From: Actibacterium sp. XHP0104
GTDB lineage: Bacteria; Pseudomonadota; Alphaproteobacteria; Rhodobacterales; Rhodobacteraceae
Assembly: GCF_025751515.1 (NCBI RefSeq)
Contig: NZ_JAOWLE010000004.1
Location: forward strand, 124,001 to 188,000
Reading direction: 5' to 3'
DNA length: 64,000 nucleotides
Position numbers and translations under genes: made by a program. Below the pieces are notes generated by a model. That model worked only from the letters and a program-made list of their open reading frames with translations, was not told the DNA's origin and made no database searches. Position 1 is the first letter of the stretch, and each line of letters opens with the position of its first letter. Shown in pieces: positions 26,583 to 36,036 of this stretch.

Positions 26583-27340
26583 GCAAGGCCCCCAAACTGA
26601 CCGTCGAACAGGGTGACGCGGGCCTTAAGGTCGTGAACCTGCGCAAAAGCTATCGCCGCCGCCCCGTGATCCGCGATGTCAGCCTGGAGCTGAACCGGGG
26701 CGAGGTCGTCGCCCTGTTGGGCCCGAACGGGTCGGGCAAGACGACGTGCTTTTACAACATCGCCGGGCTGATCCGCCCCGAGGGCGGGCAGGTGCTGATC
26801 GACGGGCGCGACGTGACCAACCTGCCGATGTATCGCCGCGCCAAGCTGGGCATCGGCTATCTGCCGCAAGAGGTCAGCATCTTTCGCGGCCTCAGCGTCG
26901 AAGACAACATCCTGGCCATTCTCGAAGTGGCCGAGCGCGACCCGCACAAGCGCCGCGAACGGCTAGAGGAGCTGCTGTCGGAATTCTCGATCAGCCACCT
27001 GCGCCGCGCGCCCGCTCTGTCGCTGTCAGGCGGGGAACGCCGCCGGGTGGAAATCGCCCGCTGCCTGGCCGCCAACCCGAAATACCTGCTGCTCGACGAA
27101 CCCTTTGCCGGGGTCGACCCGATCGCCGTGGGCGAGATCCGCCACCTTGTGCATGACCTCAAGGATCGCGGCATCGGCGTGCTGATCACCGATCACAACG
27201 TGCGCGAGACGCTGGAAATTGTCGATCGGGCCTATATCCTGAACGATGGCACGGTGCTGATGAGCGGCACCACCGACGAGGTGATCCGCGACGAGAACGT
27301 GCGCCGCGTCTATCTGGGGCAATCCTTCCGCATCTCATAG
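26579..27340 (+). CDS. lptB: LPS export ABC transporter ATPase
   Basis: The ATPase of the LptB2FG complex that extracts LPS from the inner membrane. It has 253 residues with Walker [10 protein letters not shown] near 49, signature [16 protein letters not shown], Walker [14 protein letters not shown] and the switch histidine in [11 protein letters not shown], all typical of LptB. The start overlaps the lptA stop. lptF and lptG are elsewhere. Confidence 0.97.
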   Translation: MSKAPKLTVEQGDAGLKVVNLRKSYRRRPVIRDVSLELNRGEVVALLGPNGSGKTTCFYNIAGLIRPEGGQVLIDGRDVTNLPMYRRAKLGIGYLPQEVSIFRGLSVEDNILAILEVAERDPHKRRERLEELLSEFSISHLRRAPALSLSGGERRRVEIARCLAANPKYLLLDEPFAGVDPIAVGEIRHLVHDLKDRGIGVLITDHNVRETLEIVDRAYILNDGTVLMSGTTDEVIRDENVRRVYLGQSFRIS

Positions 27341-27348
27341 GAACGCGC

Positions 27349-28659
27349 ATGGCGGCTCGGCAGACCCTTACCGCGACCCAGACCCAGCGCCTGAGCATCA
27401 CGCCGGGCTTGCGGCAGGGCATGTCGCTGTTACAGCTCAGCACCGTCGATCTCTGGGCCGAAATCGCCCGCGTCGCCGCCGAAAACCCGCTGCTTGATTA
27501 CACCGAGGGCGGCGAGCGTCAGCTGCCCGATTTCGACACCGCCACCCGCACGATCAGCGAATCTCAGACCCTGGCGCAGAACCTGACCAAGCAGATCACC
27601 CTGATGGACCTGCCCAAACAGGTGTCATTGCTGGCGCAATACCTGGCCGCCGACCTGACCGAGGACGGCTATATCGAACACAGCGACGAAGATATTTCCG
27701 ATATGCTTGACCTGTCGCTGGTCACGGTCGAACGGGCCATCGACGCGTTGCAGGCCTGCGAGCCCACCGGCATCGCGGCGCGCAATCTGGGGGAATGCCT
27801 GGCATTGCAACTGATCGAAAAGGGCGTGCCCGGCCAGGCCGCGCACCTGGCCTGTCAGCATCTCGACCTGCTGGTCGAACAGCAATGGCGCCGCGCCCAC
27901 CGGGTGACCGGCCTGGCGATCGAGGCCCTGCAAGACATCGCCCAGCTGCTGCCCGGGCTGAACCCTCATCCCGGCCGCGACTATGCCCCCCTGGCCGCGC
28001 CCATGATCCCCGAGATCGAGGTCGAGCTGGATCGCGGGGGCAACCTGAACGTCGTTCTTATTCGGGACGTGCAACCCCGGCTGCAACTCGACGATCAGCT
28101 GCTGGCGCAGATGAGTCGGGACTCGGCCCTGCGGCGGCAATTCCGAACACCGGCGCAGGCGATGATCGGCGCATTGGCTTTCCGCAACGAAACTTTGCTG
28201 AAAGTTGCCCAGGTTCTGGTGCGCCGGCAAACCGCCTTTTTCACCCGCGGCCCCGACCACATGGCGCCCCTGACTCGCGCCGATCTGGCCGCCGATATGG
28301 GCCTGCACCCGTCGACCATCGGCCGGGCAATCTGCGGCAAGGCTTTGATTTTCAACGGTATTACTCATCCGCTTTCGGGCTTTATCTCGTCCGCGGTTTC
28401 AAACGGGACGGGCGCGCAGGTTTCGGCCTATTCGGTGCAGCGCCGCATTCGCCGCATGATTGAGCACGAACAGCCCGACGCGCCGCTGTCAGACAGCGAA
28501 ATTGCTGCGGTGCTGCGCAGCGAGGGCGTTGACATCGCCCGTAGAACTATCGCCAAATACAGGGGATGCATGAACATTCCATCATCATTCGAGCGTGGCC
28601 GTTTGGGGGCCATGCGTCGAAATCGCCCGGCACCACCGGGCAGCGGTTCTCCCGAATAA
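27349..28659 (+). CDS. rpoN: RNA polymerase sigma-54 factor
   Basis: Directs RNA polymerase to -24/-12 promoters that need an AAA+ activator, classically for nitrogen metabolism. The 436-residue protein has the Gln-rich activator region I (TATQTQRLSITPGLRQGMSLLQL), the core-binding middle, the helix-turn-helix region (LAADMGLHPSTIGRAI) and the RpoN box ARRTIAKYRG near the end. It follows lptB by 8 bases and precedes hpf and ptsN, the standard proteobacterial order. The tail after the RpoN box (about 25 residues) is somewhat long. Confidence 0.96.
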   Translation: MAARQTLTATQTQRLSITPGLRQGMSLLQLSTVDLWAEIARVAAENPLLDYTEGGERQLPDFDTATRTISESQTLAQNLTKQITLMDLPKQVSLLAQYLAADLTEDGYIEHSDEDISDMLDLSLVTVERAIDALQACEPTGIAARNLGECLALQLIEKGVPGQAAHLACQHLDLLVEQQWRRAHRVTGLAIEALQDIAQLLPGLNPHPGRDYAPLAAPMIPEIEVELDRGGNLNVVLIRDVQPRLQLDDQLLAQMSRDSALRRQFRTPAQAMIGALAFRNETLLKVAQVLVRRQTAFFTRGPDHMAPLTRADLAADMGLHPSTIGRAICGKALIFNGITHPLSGFISSAVSNGTGAQVSAYSVQRRIRRMIEHEQPDAPLSDSEIAAVLRSEGVDIARRTIAKYRGCMNIPSSFERGRLGAMRRNRPAPPGSGSPE

Positions 28660-28722
28660 TCAACATGCCCAAGTATGCCCGCGGGCAGCTAGGGGCGTGA
28701 CTTTAACACTAGAGGAGGCGAT

Positions 28723-29286
28723 ATGCGCTATCAGATCACTGGCAAACAGATCGACATCGGGGATGCCCTGCAAACCCACGTCAAGCAAGAGCTTGGCGCC
28801 GTCGTGGACAAGTATGCCGAACGGCCGACCGATGCTATGGTGATTTTCTCGCGCAGTGCCCACGAGTACGTGTGCGAAGCCACCGTGCACCTGTCGACCG
28901 GTCTGACGGCTCAGGCCAAGGCCCATGCGAACGAAATCTACGCCGCATTCGACAGCTGCGCCGAGAAAATGGAAAAACAGCTGCGCCGCTACAAGCGCCG
29001 GCTCAAGGACCACCACCGCGACCGCTCACAGCCTGTTGAACTGTCCGGCGCATCCTCGTATATCCTCGCCGCGAACGACGGGGCCGAAGATGTGGAACCG
29101 GATTCGCTGGCGCCGATTATCATCGCCGAGATGGAAACCAGGATTCCGTCTTTGTCGGTGGGCGAGGCAGTGATGCAGATGGAACTTGCCGGCGCACCGC
29201 TGTTGGTGTTCCGCAACGAAAAAACCGGGGGCGTCAATGTTGTCCACCGCCGCGATGACGGCAATGTGGGCTGGATCGACACCTGA
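28723..29286 (+). CDS. hpf: Ribosome hibernation-promoting factor, long form
   Basis: Binds the decoding region of idle ribosomes and pairs them into 100S dimers. The 187-residue protein is the long form: an N-terminal S30AE domain (MRYQITGKQIDIGDALQTHV), a variable linker, and a C-terminal dimerisation domain (about 125-187) with PLLVFRNEKTGGVNVVHRRDDG. A strong AGAGGAGG precedes the ATG. The 63-base gap after rpoN holds the palindrome TGCCCGCGGGCA. Confidence 0.95.
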   Translation: MRYQITGKQIDIGDALQTHVKQELGAVVDKYAERPTDAMVIFSRSAHEYVCEATVHLSTGLTAQAKAHANEIYAAFDSCAEKMEKQLRRYKRRLKDHHRDRSQPVELSGASSYILAANDGAEDVEPDSLAPIIIAEMETRIPSLSVGEAVMQMELAGAPLLVFRNEKTGGVNVVHRRDDGNVGWIDT

Positions 29287-29337
29287 CCGAAAACGGGATC
29301 AGCCTGCGCGCAGGCGCAGGAAAGGCAGAGCGGATAC

Positions 29338-29805
29338 ATGGAACTTTCGAGCATTCTTAAGCCCGAAGCGGTAAAGGTATTCGGCACCCTTACCAGCAAG
29401 AAGCGTCTCTTCCAGGACCTGGGAGAGATCGCCGCCAGCTGTTACGGCCTGCCCGCGTCCGACGTTGTGGACGCCCTGCAAGAGCGTGAAAGCCTGGGCC
29501 CGACCGGCGTCGGGCAGGGTGTCGCCCTGCCCCATGCCCGCCTCGAAGGCCTCGACCACGTGGTCGGCGCCTTCCTGCGGCTCGACAAGCCGATGGATTT
29601 CGACTCGGTCGACCGCCAGCCCGTCGATCTGATCTTTGCCCTGTTCGCGCCCAAGGATTCGGGCGTCGATCACCTGAAAGCGCTGGCGCTGGTCTCGCGC
29701 ACGCTGCGCGACACGACCGTCTGTGCGAAACTGCGCGCCAATGACGACCCGGTCACCCTGCACGCCCTGCTGACCGAGGCGCCCAGCTCGACCAAGGCCG
29801 CCTAA
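29338..29805 (+). CDS. ptsN: PTS IIA-like nitrogen-regulatory protein
   Basis: The EIIA-Ntr protein of the nitrogen phosphotransferase system, which signals carbon/nitrogen state to targets such as potassium transporters and stress regulators. The 155-residue protein has the phosphorylatable His66 in TGVGQGVALPHARLEGL. It closes the rpoN-hpf-ptsN block. A CCTGCGC/GCGCAGG hairpin (29303-29320) stands in the spacer before it. Its stop overlaps the stop of the convergent sulfotransferase gene by 4 bases. Confidence 0.95.
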   Translation: MELSSILKPEAVKVFGTLTSKKRLFQDLGEIAASCYGLPASDVVDALQERESLGPTGVGQGVALPHARLEGLDHVVGAFLRLDKPMDFDSVDRQPVDLIFALFAPKDSGVDHLKALALVSRTLRDTTVCAKLRANDDPVTLHALLTEAPSSTKAA

Positions 29806-31208
29806 GCCCAGGCGCCGTAGCCGAACACCATGTAATCTCGCTGATAGACATCGCGCACCGCGGCCTCGACCTGGCTGTCATAGATGCTGCGCAGCGCCTC
29901 GGCCATGTCATCGCCCGCAGGCGCCTCGGGCGCCGCAACGCCCACCTGCCCCGCCAGAACCGCCCAGTCGCCCGGCAGACGTTCCTCGCGCAGGATCAGG
30001 TCGGGCAGGGTGAATTGCGCCATGCCCTGCACCAGCGCGTCCTGGCTGGCCCAGGCCTGATCGACCCGAATGCTGGTCTGCCCGGCAAGGTTACCCTTGA
30101 GAAACCCGACAAAGCCCAGAAACGCTGCGCGGCGATCGGCATCGCTGATTTCCGGGTCGGTCGGGATGGGCAGCTTGTAGCGCCGGGCCAGAACCTCGCG
30201 GATGGCGGCAAACCCGCCCTCGCCGGGGTTGAGGATATGATTGGCAAAGCTGCGATAGATCCGCAGTACCGGGTGGCTGACGATGGTAAACCCGCGATGG
30301 CCCGTGTTCTGGCGTTTCCACTGGCGCAGGGTCTTTTGGGTAAAGCCGCGCTGCAACGCGCCCTCGGGCGCCAGCGCCTGCAACCAGGCCTCGGCCAGCG
30401 TCACCGGCCCGCCGCGCACCGGCATATAGATCAGCGGCGCATTGGCAGCGGCGACATAGCCCGGCACGGCGGGGCCGCGACGCGGCTCGAAATTCGGGGT
30501 GCGGGTCAGGTCGAACCGGTCATAGCCCGCCAGCGCCTCCTGCATCTCGTCGAAATTTTCCACCTTGTCCGACAGAGGCTCGGGGTTTTGCTTTTTCAGA
30601 TCGCCGTCCAGCTTTTCCAGCTTTTGCTTACAGCCCAGATAGCGCCCCAGCCCGTTGATCACATCCAGATCGTTGATGTCGTCATAGCCGATGTAAAACG
30701 CCGTCTGACCACTGGCCTGCAAGCCATGCATGACCTGCACCTGAAACTCTTGCAGATCGGCCAAAAACGTCTCGAACACAGCCGGATCGAACCGAACCTG
30801 CGCGTCGCGGCGGTGCTTCATGTCCGACAGTTTCCACTGCCCGGTCTGGGCGGCGATCTGTAGCGACACGAAACTTTCAACCGGGTTGCGGGTCAGGATG
30901 ATCTTGGCGCAGCGCCGGTCCGACAGCACATGCGCGATCACGCGCGGGTCATGGTCGTGAAACAGCCGAAACCCCGGCATCGCGTGGCCATCACCCTGCA
31001 TCGCCTCCAACAGCGCCAGCGGATCGGCCTCGCGCTGGGGCAGGGTCATACCCAACAGCTGGGTGTCGTTCTTTTTGCCGATGAAATGCGGGTTGAAGGC
31101 CTCGCCATAGCTGTGCACGCCCTCGAACCCGTTCAGGTTCGCCTCGAGAAAATTCGACCCGGTGCGCATCTCGGCCAGAATGACGAAATAATCGAACCTG
31201 CCTGCCAT
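29802..31208 (-). CDS. Two-part sulfotransferase-family protein
   Basis: A 468-residue protein that I read as two sulfotransferase-like halves. Residues 1 to about 230 have the 5'-phosphosulfate loop LAEMRTGSNFLE and the 3'-phosphate segment IILTRNPVESFVSLQ, like NodH/Stf0-type carbohydrate sulfotransferases. The second half resembles the Golgi-type family 2: YMPVRGGPVTLAEAWL, then TIVSHPVLRIYRSF, ending IYDSQVEAAVRDVYQRDY with MVFGYG. The second PAPS loop looks degenerate, so it may bind the acceptor. It lies 3 bases after the GT14 gene. Role inferred: PAPS-dependent sulfation of a surface glycan. Confidence 0.78.
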   Translation of the reverse strand: MAGRFDYFVILAEMRTGSNFLEANLNGFEGVHSYGEAFNPHFIGKKNDTQLLGMTLPQREADPLALLEAMQGDGHAMPGFRLFHDHDPRVIAHVLSDRRCAKIILTRNPVESFVSLQIAAQTGQWKLSDMKHRRDAQVRFDPAVFETFLADLQEFQVQVMHGLQASGQTAFYIGYDDINDLDVINGLGRYLGCKQKLEKLDGDLKKQNPEPLSDKVENFDEMQEALAGYDRFDLTRTPNFEPRRGPAVPGYVAAANAPLIYMPVRGGPVTLAEAWLQALAPEGALQRGFTQKTLRQWKRQNTGHRGFTIVSHPVLRIYRSFANHILNPGEGGFAAIREVLARRYKLPIPTDPEISDADRRAAFLGFVGFLKGNLAGQTSIRVDQAWASQDALVQGMAQFTLPDLILREERLPGDWAVLAGQVGVAAPEAPAGDDMAEALRSIYDSQVEAAVRDVYQRDYMVFGYGAWA

Positions 31209-31211
31209 GCG

Positions 31212-32909
31212 CTATTTCACCAGATAGGGCCGGCGACGTTCGCGCGGCGGGGTGCCGGGGTCTTCGCCGACGGGGAAATCGCCCATCAGATAGGGGTGCA
31301 TGCCCTGGTTCTTGAGGTTTTGCAGAAACTGCCCGAACCCGCGCAAATCGGCCATCACCGGCGCCTCGGTCAGGCGGTGCTGCCCGCGCGGGGCGATCTC
31401 GTCGATGATGATTTGCAGCGGCTCCATCGGGTTTTGAACGAAATCGGCCATCGACCAGATCCGCACCCGCGCCTTGGTGAATTGCGAGCGCAGGATGTCG
31501 ACATGCCGCGCCTCGATCTTTTGCAGGGCCGCCGCTTCGCGCCGGATGGTCGAGAAATTGCGGTTCGACTGGAACAGCCGCACCGCCCAAGCACCTGTGA
31601 TCACAGAGATCTGGGCATTGGGGTCGCAGGCAATGAACCAGCTGATATCCTGCTGGTCATAGGGGCCGAACTGAAAGCACTGTCTTTCGCCCCGCGTGTT
31701 CCAGATCAGATTGGTCAGAAAGGCGCGCGGGTTATAGTCGCGCAGCGGCGCGCCATTGCCGAGCGAGCCGTTATAAACCTGCTCGTCCCCGGCAAACTGC
31801 ACCTGTTCGGGGTGGAATAGATGCCCGTGCACCCGCCCGCCAACCGAACGCGCCAGCCAGGTTTCAAAGTTCTCGAACAGATCGCTGAACCCTTCGAACA
31901 CCGAATACTGCCCTGCCGTGCGGCCATTTTCGAACCCGTCGATGGGAAAGCGACTTTGCATATACAGCCCCGCCCGGCCCAGCGTGCGCCGTTCGACCGC
32001 CTTGGTGAACAGCCGGTCGATCTTGGCCGGGTTAGGCTCTGCATTCTTGGTGACGGCCGGGTCATTCGACAAAAACGCCGAATACAGCCGCCCCGCCTGC
32101 GGCCAGATCTTGCGCGCGACAAAGCAATCCGACCGGCGCAGCAGCTGCAGGTGGTCGTCATAGAAAATATGCGGTTTGCCCTGGTGATCGAACTTCGACA
32201 GGGTCAAAGACCGGCTTTGCATATCCTGGCTGTAAAGCCGCGCCAGCGTCTGGAAATAGCTTTCATCCGGAATCCAGACCCGGCGGAAATAGGCGTCATA
32301 GGTGGCGCGGTCGGGATCTTCGAGAATGGCCGACAGGGTTTGCCGAGTCAGGCACCACCACTGCGACCCCAGATGCGGCACGATGCCCGGCGGCACCTTG
32401 CGGCGGTATTTCACCCGGCGCTGGACTTTCACATAGGCGTCGAACAGGCGGCGGTGGCGTTTCCAGCTGAACGGAAAGCGCATGGTGAACCGCTCGCGGT
32501 CCAGCCCGCCGACCGTCCAGGGCACGTCAGACGTGGTGACGGATTCGATGAAATCGGTGCGCGGGCGCGCCGCCAGATAGGCGACCAGTTCCTGCACCGG
32601 GCGCAGCGGCAGACAGGCGCCCGAGGCCAGGTAAACATGGCGGATATCGGGAAACTCGGCCAGGGCCATCTCGGCCGCCGATTGCGTCGCGGCAACCATC
32701 GACCAGGTGCCCCATTCGACCCTGTGCCGCCTGCAAAAGCGCACATTGTCCAGATCAGCCAGGCCCTGCGCGAATTCGTCATAGTCAGACCGCGCGACGT
32801 TGCGATCGACATGGATCACCACCGGGCAACCGCTGCCGGCCCAGTGCCGCGCCACGGCCGTAGCCCGATCCAGCGCGGTATGCACCAGCATGATGAACCC
32901 GACGCTCAT
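31212..32909 (-). CDS. GT14 beta-1,6-N-acetylglucosaminyltransferase-like protein with DUF5927 tail
   Basis: A 565-residue protein. The first ~300 residues are a core-2/I-branching (GT14) fold: VGFIMLVHTALDRATAVARHW, VVIHVDRNV, HVYLASGACLPLRPVQELVAYL and the GSQWWCLTRQTL acceptor-site stretch with a downstream DESYFQTL. The C-terminal ~250 residues match the DUF5927 type seen attached to bacterial GT14 enzymes; its function is unknown to me. ATG 32909 overlaps the GT2 stop as ATGA; the frame's 26 upstream codons are rejected. No signal peptide, so cytoplasmic action is likely. Acceptor and donor are unproven. Confidence 0.8.
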   Translation of the reverse strand: MSVGFIMLVHTALDRATAVARHWAGSGCPVVIHVDRNVARSDYDEFAQGLADLDNVRFCRRHRVEWGTWSMVAATQSAAEMALAEFPDIRHVYLASGACLPLRPVQELVAYLAARPRTDFIESVTTSDVPWTVGGLDRERFTMRFPFSWKRHRRLFDAYVKVQRRVKYRRKVPPGIVPHLGSQWWCLTRQTLSAILEDPDRATYDAYFRRVWIPDESYFQTLARLYSQDMQSRSLTLSKFDHQGKPHIFYDDHLQLLRRSDCFVARKIWPQAGRLYSAFLSNDPAVTKNAEPNPAKIDRLFTKAVERRTLGRAGLYMQSRFPIDGFENGRTAGQYSVFEGFSDLFENFETWLARSVGGRVHGHLFHPEQVQFAGDEQVYNGSLGNGAPLRDYNPRAFLTNLIWNTRGERQCFQFGPYDQQDISWFIACDPNAQISVITGAWAVRLFQSNRNFSTIRREAAALQKIEARHVDILRSQFTKARVRIWSMADFVQNPMEPLQIIIDEIAPRGQHRLTEAPVMADLRGFGQFLQNLKNQGMHPYLMGDFPVGEDPGTPPRERRRPYLVK

Positions 32910-33916
32910 GCCCAGTTCCCCTTGGACATCAGGCCCAGAATTTCCAGCTGACGCCAGTTGATGTATTTCTCGGACCACTTGTTCCACAGAACCGGGCTGT
33001 TCTGCATCTGGCGGACATAGGCCTTGTATTCACGGCTTTCGCCGTAATGTTCCTTGCGCTCGATTTCCTCTTCGCTCTTGTCGATGAACGTGTCGAGGAA
33101 CTTGGCATGCAGCAGAACGCCGCTGGCCTTTTCGCCGCCGCGGTCGTCATAGACCAGGTTCAGCCCGCGCGGCAGCAGCATGTGGGTCGAGTTCACGAAC
33201 GTATAGCTGCGGTGCCATTTGATCAGCGGGATCTTGTTCAGCGCCGGCGCCTCTTGCGGGCGGTCGGGGAAGAACAGCCGGGCACGCGGCCCGCCCTGAA
33301 TCCACAGGTTCCGGTATTCGGGGTTGCGGCTGATGATGTAATTGCCGCTGTCGAACCAGGCGGCGATATCAAAGGGGTTCTGACCCTCGACATAGGTTTC
33401 GGCCTGCACCGGCCCGCGCGGATACATATCCAGCATCATCGTGCCGAAACTGCGCACGCCGCTGCTGTCCAGCCAGTCGGTCAGCGCGGCGATGGGGCGG
33501 GTGTCGCAGAACGGATAGACCAGGAATTCATCAACATCGACCACCACGCACCAGTGATCCTGGCCGTATTTACGCAGCAGCCAGTTCATCCAGTCGACCC
33601 CAAAGCGCGACCGTTTATAGCTGGCCGTGGTCGACCACAGCGACACATCGGGCTGCGCCTCCAGAAACTCGCGGCTGCCGTCGTCTGACCCGTTGTCGAC
33701 AAACAGGAAATGCTGCACGCCCTGCTGGCGGTAATATTGCAGGAAATACGGCAACCGCCGCTTTTCATTGCGCAGCGTGCAGAACAGCAAGATATCGTTG
33801 GGTTTTATCTGACCGGTGCGCCCGGCAACGGCACTCAGCTCACGCCGCTTGCGCAAGGCCCGAATCCGGAGCCTTCGGCGGGCAAGCCGCAACTTGTATC
33901 GCTGCCAAAGACCCAA
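32906..33916 (-). CDS. Glycosyltransferase family 2 protein (copy B)
   Basis: A 336-residue GT-A enzyme of the Glyco_tranf_2_4 type. A basic N-terminus (LRLARRRLRIRALRKRRE) precedes DILLFCTLRNEKRRLPYFLQYY, the HFLFVDNGSDDGS donor region and the metal-binding VVVDVDEFLV. The C-terminal half has IKWHRSYTFVNSTH and GVLLHAKFLDTFIDKS, shared with the neighbouring gene. It is the first gene of the GT2-GT14-sulfotransferase unit, after a 118-base gap that should hold its promoter. The sugar specificity is unknown. Confidence 0.85.
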   Translation of the reverse strand: MGLWQRYKLRLARRRLRIRALRKRRELSAVAGRTGQIKPNDILLFCTLRNEKRRLPYFLQYYRQQGVQHFLFVDNGSDDGSREFLEAQPDVSLWSTTASYKRSRFGVDWMNWLLRKYGQDHWCVVVDVDEFLVYPFCDTRPIAALTDWLDSSGVRSFGTMMLDMYPRGPVQAETYVEGQNPFDIAAWFDSGNYIISRNPEYRNLWIQGGPRARLFFPDRPQEAPALNKIPLIKWHRSYTFVNSTHMLLPRGLNLVYDDRGGEKASGVLLHAKFLDTFIDKSEEEIERKEHYGESREYKAYVRQMQNSPVLWNKWSEKYINWRQLEILGLMSKGNWA

Positions 33917-34034
33917 CTGCGCCTCGTTTTTGCGTTATCTTGCGCGACAGGGCGTAAACATTGCCTAAACCGCGTGAATTGGGCCGAATCATACGCAATG
34001 CGCCGCCGCAGGTAAATCGCCCAGTTGCATAGAC

Positions 34035-35078
34035 TTAGCGCCAGTCACCGCGCGTCATCAGGCCCAGGTCCTCGAACTGCTGCCAATCGCGCAATTCGCA
34101 CGAGTCCGGCCCCCACAAAACCGGGTCGGCGGCAAGGTGGTCGTAATAGGCATCATAGCGCGCGGCATGGGTGAAATGCTCGGCCCGGGTCTTTTCCTCG
34201 GTCGATTTGGTGACGACCTCGGGCAGGAACTTGCTGTGCAGCAGCACGCCCGTCGGCAGACCCAGCCGCGCATCCAGACCCCGGTTCAACCGCCGGGGCA
34301 ATGCGATATGGGTCGAGCTGATATAGGCATAGGACCGGTGCCACTTGATCAGCGGCGTCTTGTGCAGATGAGGCGCAAAATCGGGTTTTCCGCTGAAATA
34401 GAGCCTTTTTCTGACCCCGCCCCGCACGGAAATATTGCCGTATTTGGCCTGTTGCTCCCAGGTATGGCCCCAACCGTCGAACCAGCGTAGCGCCTCTTGC
34501 GGGGGCTGGCCGGGGGTGATCTGGGTCTGGCTCAGCCGGCCTTTGGGGTACAGATCGACCATCACCGCGGCAAATACCTCGGCCCCGCGCGCATCCAGCC
34601 AGGCGGTCAGGTCGCGCAGATCGCGCGCGCCGTGATGCGGCAGCATCAACAGCTCGTCCGCGTCGGCGGTCAGGCACCAATGCCCGTGGCCATAGCGCCG
34701 TTGCAGCCATGTCAGCCAATCGACCCCGAACCGCGAGGCGCGATAGCTGGCCCCGGTGCGCCACAGCGAAACATCGGGCTGTTGGGCAAGAATAGAGACT
34801 GTTTCGTCACTGCTGTCGTTATCGACGAACAGGAAATGCGCCACGCCCAGCGCGCGGTAATGGCGCAAGAAATAGGGCAGGCGCGCGGCCTCGTTCCGGA
34901 TGGTGGAAAACAACAGGATGTCATCGGGCATGATCCGCGCGGTGCGGTCATGCAGCCGCGTCACCTCGCGCCGTTTGCGAAAGGCCCGCCACAGCAGACG
35001 CTTGCGCCGCCAGCGCAGCCGCAGGGCCTGCGCCGGGTCAGCGGTCGTAATGTCCGGTTTGGTGCCAGCGCCAGGCAT
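34035..35078 (-). CDS. Glycosyltransferase family 2 protein (copy A)
   Basis: A 347-residue paralogue of the next gene: DILLFSTIRNEAARLPYFLRHY, HFLFVDNDSSDETVS, LTADADELLM and IKWHRSYAYISSTHIALPRR line up along the whole length. The only ATG before the conserved core is at 35078, inside the end of galE, giving a 41-base overlap in another frame; no ribosome-binding site is obvious, so coupling to galE translation is likely. With galU and galE it forms a UDP-sugar-to-transfer unit. Confidence 0.83.
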   Translation of the reverse strand: MPGAGTKPDITTADPAQALRLRWRRKRLLWRAFRKRREVTRLHDRTARIMPDDILLFSTIRNEAARLPYFLRHYRALGVAHFLFVDNDSSDETVSILAQQPDVSLWRTGASYRASRFGVDWLTWLQRRYGHGHWCLTADADELLMLPHHGARDLRDLTAWLDARGAEVFAAVMVDLYPKGRLSQTQITPGQPPQEALRWFDGWGHTWEQQAKYGNISVRGGVRKRLYFSGKPDFAPHLHKTPLIKWHRSYAYISSTHIALPRRLNRGLDARLGLPTGVLLHSKFLPEVVTKSTEEKTRAEHFTHAARYDAYYDHLAADPVLWGPDSCELRDWQQFEDLGLMTRGDWR

Positions 35079-36021
35079 CGGCGATCATGATCTCCAGGGT
35101 TGACCGTTGGGGCGTCCAGCCCAGTTCGGTCTTAGCCCGGCTTGACCCCGAAACCAAGCACACCGCGTCACCCTCGCGCCGGGGGCCGATCTCGAACGGC
35201 ACCTCGCGGTTGGTGACGCTGCGCGAATGGTCAATCACCTCGCGCACCGAAAAGCCGGTGCCGGTGCCCAGGTTGAACGCCCGGCTGCCCTTGCCATCGG
35301 TCAGCCATTTCACCCCCAGCACATGCGCATCGACCAGATCCATCACATGCACATAGTCACGAATGCAGGTGCCATCAGGCGTGGGATAATCGGTGCCGAA
35401 CACGGTCAGCGCCGGGCGCTTGCCATCGATCGCATCCAGCATCAGCGGAATCAGATGGGTCTCGGGCTGATGAAACTCGCCCACCTCGGCGTCAGGGTCT
35501 GCACCGGCAACGTTGAAATAGCGAAAGATCACCGATTGCAGGCCGTGGCTGGCCTGGAAGTCGTGCAGGATATCCTCGATCGCGCGTTTCGATGCGCCAT
35601 AGGCGTTCAGCGGCATCTGCGCGCTGTTTTCATCCAGCACCACACCATCCTGGTCGCCATAGGTGGCGCAGGTCGAGGAAAACACGAAATTCAGGCACCC
35701 GGCCTCCACCGCCGCCTCGATCAGGGTCAGCGATCCGGCCACGTTGTTGCGCCAGTATTTGCCCGGCTCGCGCATGGCCTCGCCCACCTGGCTGAAGGCG
35801 GCGAAATGCATCACGGCGGCGGGTTTGTGCTTGGCGAAAACCTCGTCCAGGCGGGCGCGATCCATCAGGTCGCCCTGTTCGAACGGGCCGAATTTCACCG
35901 CATCGGCCCAGCCCGTGGACAGGTTGTCATAGGTGACAGGGGTATAACCCGCCTTGCGCAAAACCTTGCAGGCGTGCGAGCCGATATAGCCCGCGCCGCC
36001 TGTCACCAGAATGGTCGTCAT
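35038..36021 (-). CDS. galE: UDP-glucose 4-epimerase
   Basis: Interconverts UDP-glucose and UDP-galactose (or the N-acetyl forms). The 327-residue SDR has TGGAGYIGSHACKVLRKAGY at the N-terminus, SSTCATYGDQDG and the catalytic NAYGASKRAIED with the YxxxK motif. The C-terminus is normal (PQRSTLEIMIADAW). It lies 15 bases after galU and overlaps the next glycosyltransferase by 41 bases. The context points to supply of galactose-type donors for the surface glycan. Confidence 0.94.
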   Translation of the reverse strand: MTTILVTGGAGYIGSHACKVLRKAGYTPVTYDNLSTGWADAVKFGPFEQGDLMDRARLDEVFAKHKPAAVMHFAAFSQVGEAMREPGKYWRNNVAGSLTLIEAAVEAGCLNFVFSSTCATYGDQDGVVLDENSAQMPLNAYGASKRAIEDILHDFQASHGLQSVIFRYFNVAGADPDAEVGEFHQPETHLIPLMLDAIDGKRPALTVFGTDYPTPDGTCIRDYVHVMDLVDAHVLGVKWLTDGKGSRAFNLGTGTGFSVREVIDHSRSVTNREVPFEIGPRREGDAVCLVSGSSRAKTELGWTPQRSTLEIMIADAWRWHQTGHYDR

Positions 36022-36036
36022 AAGTCGTCTGCCTTG

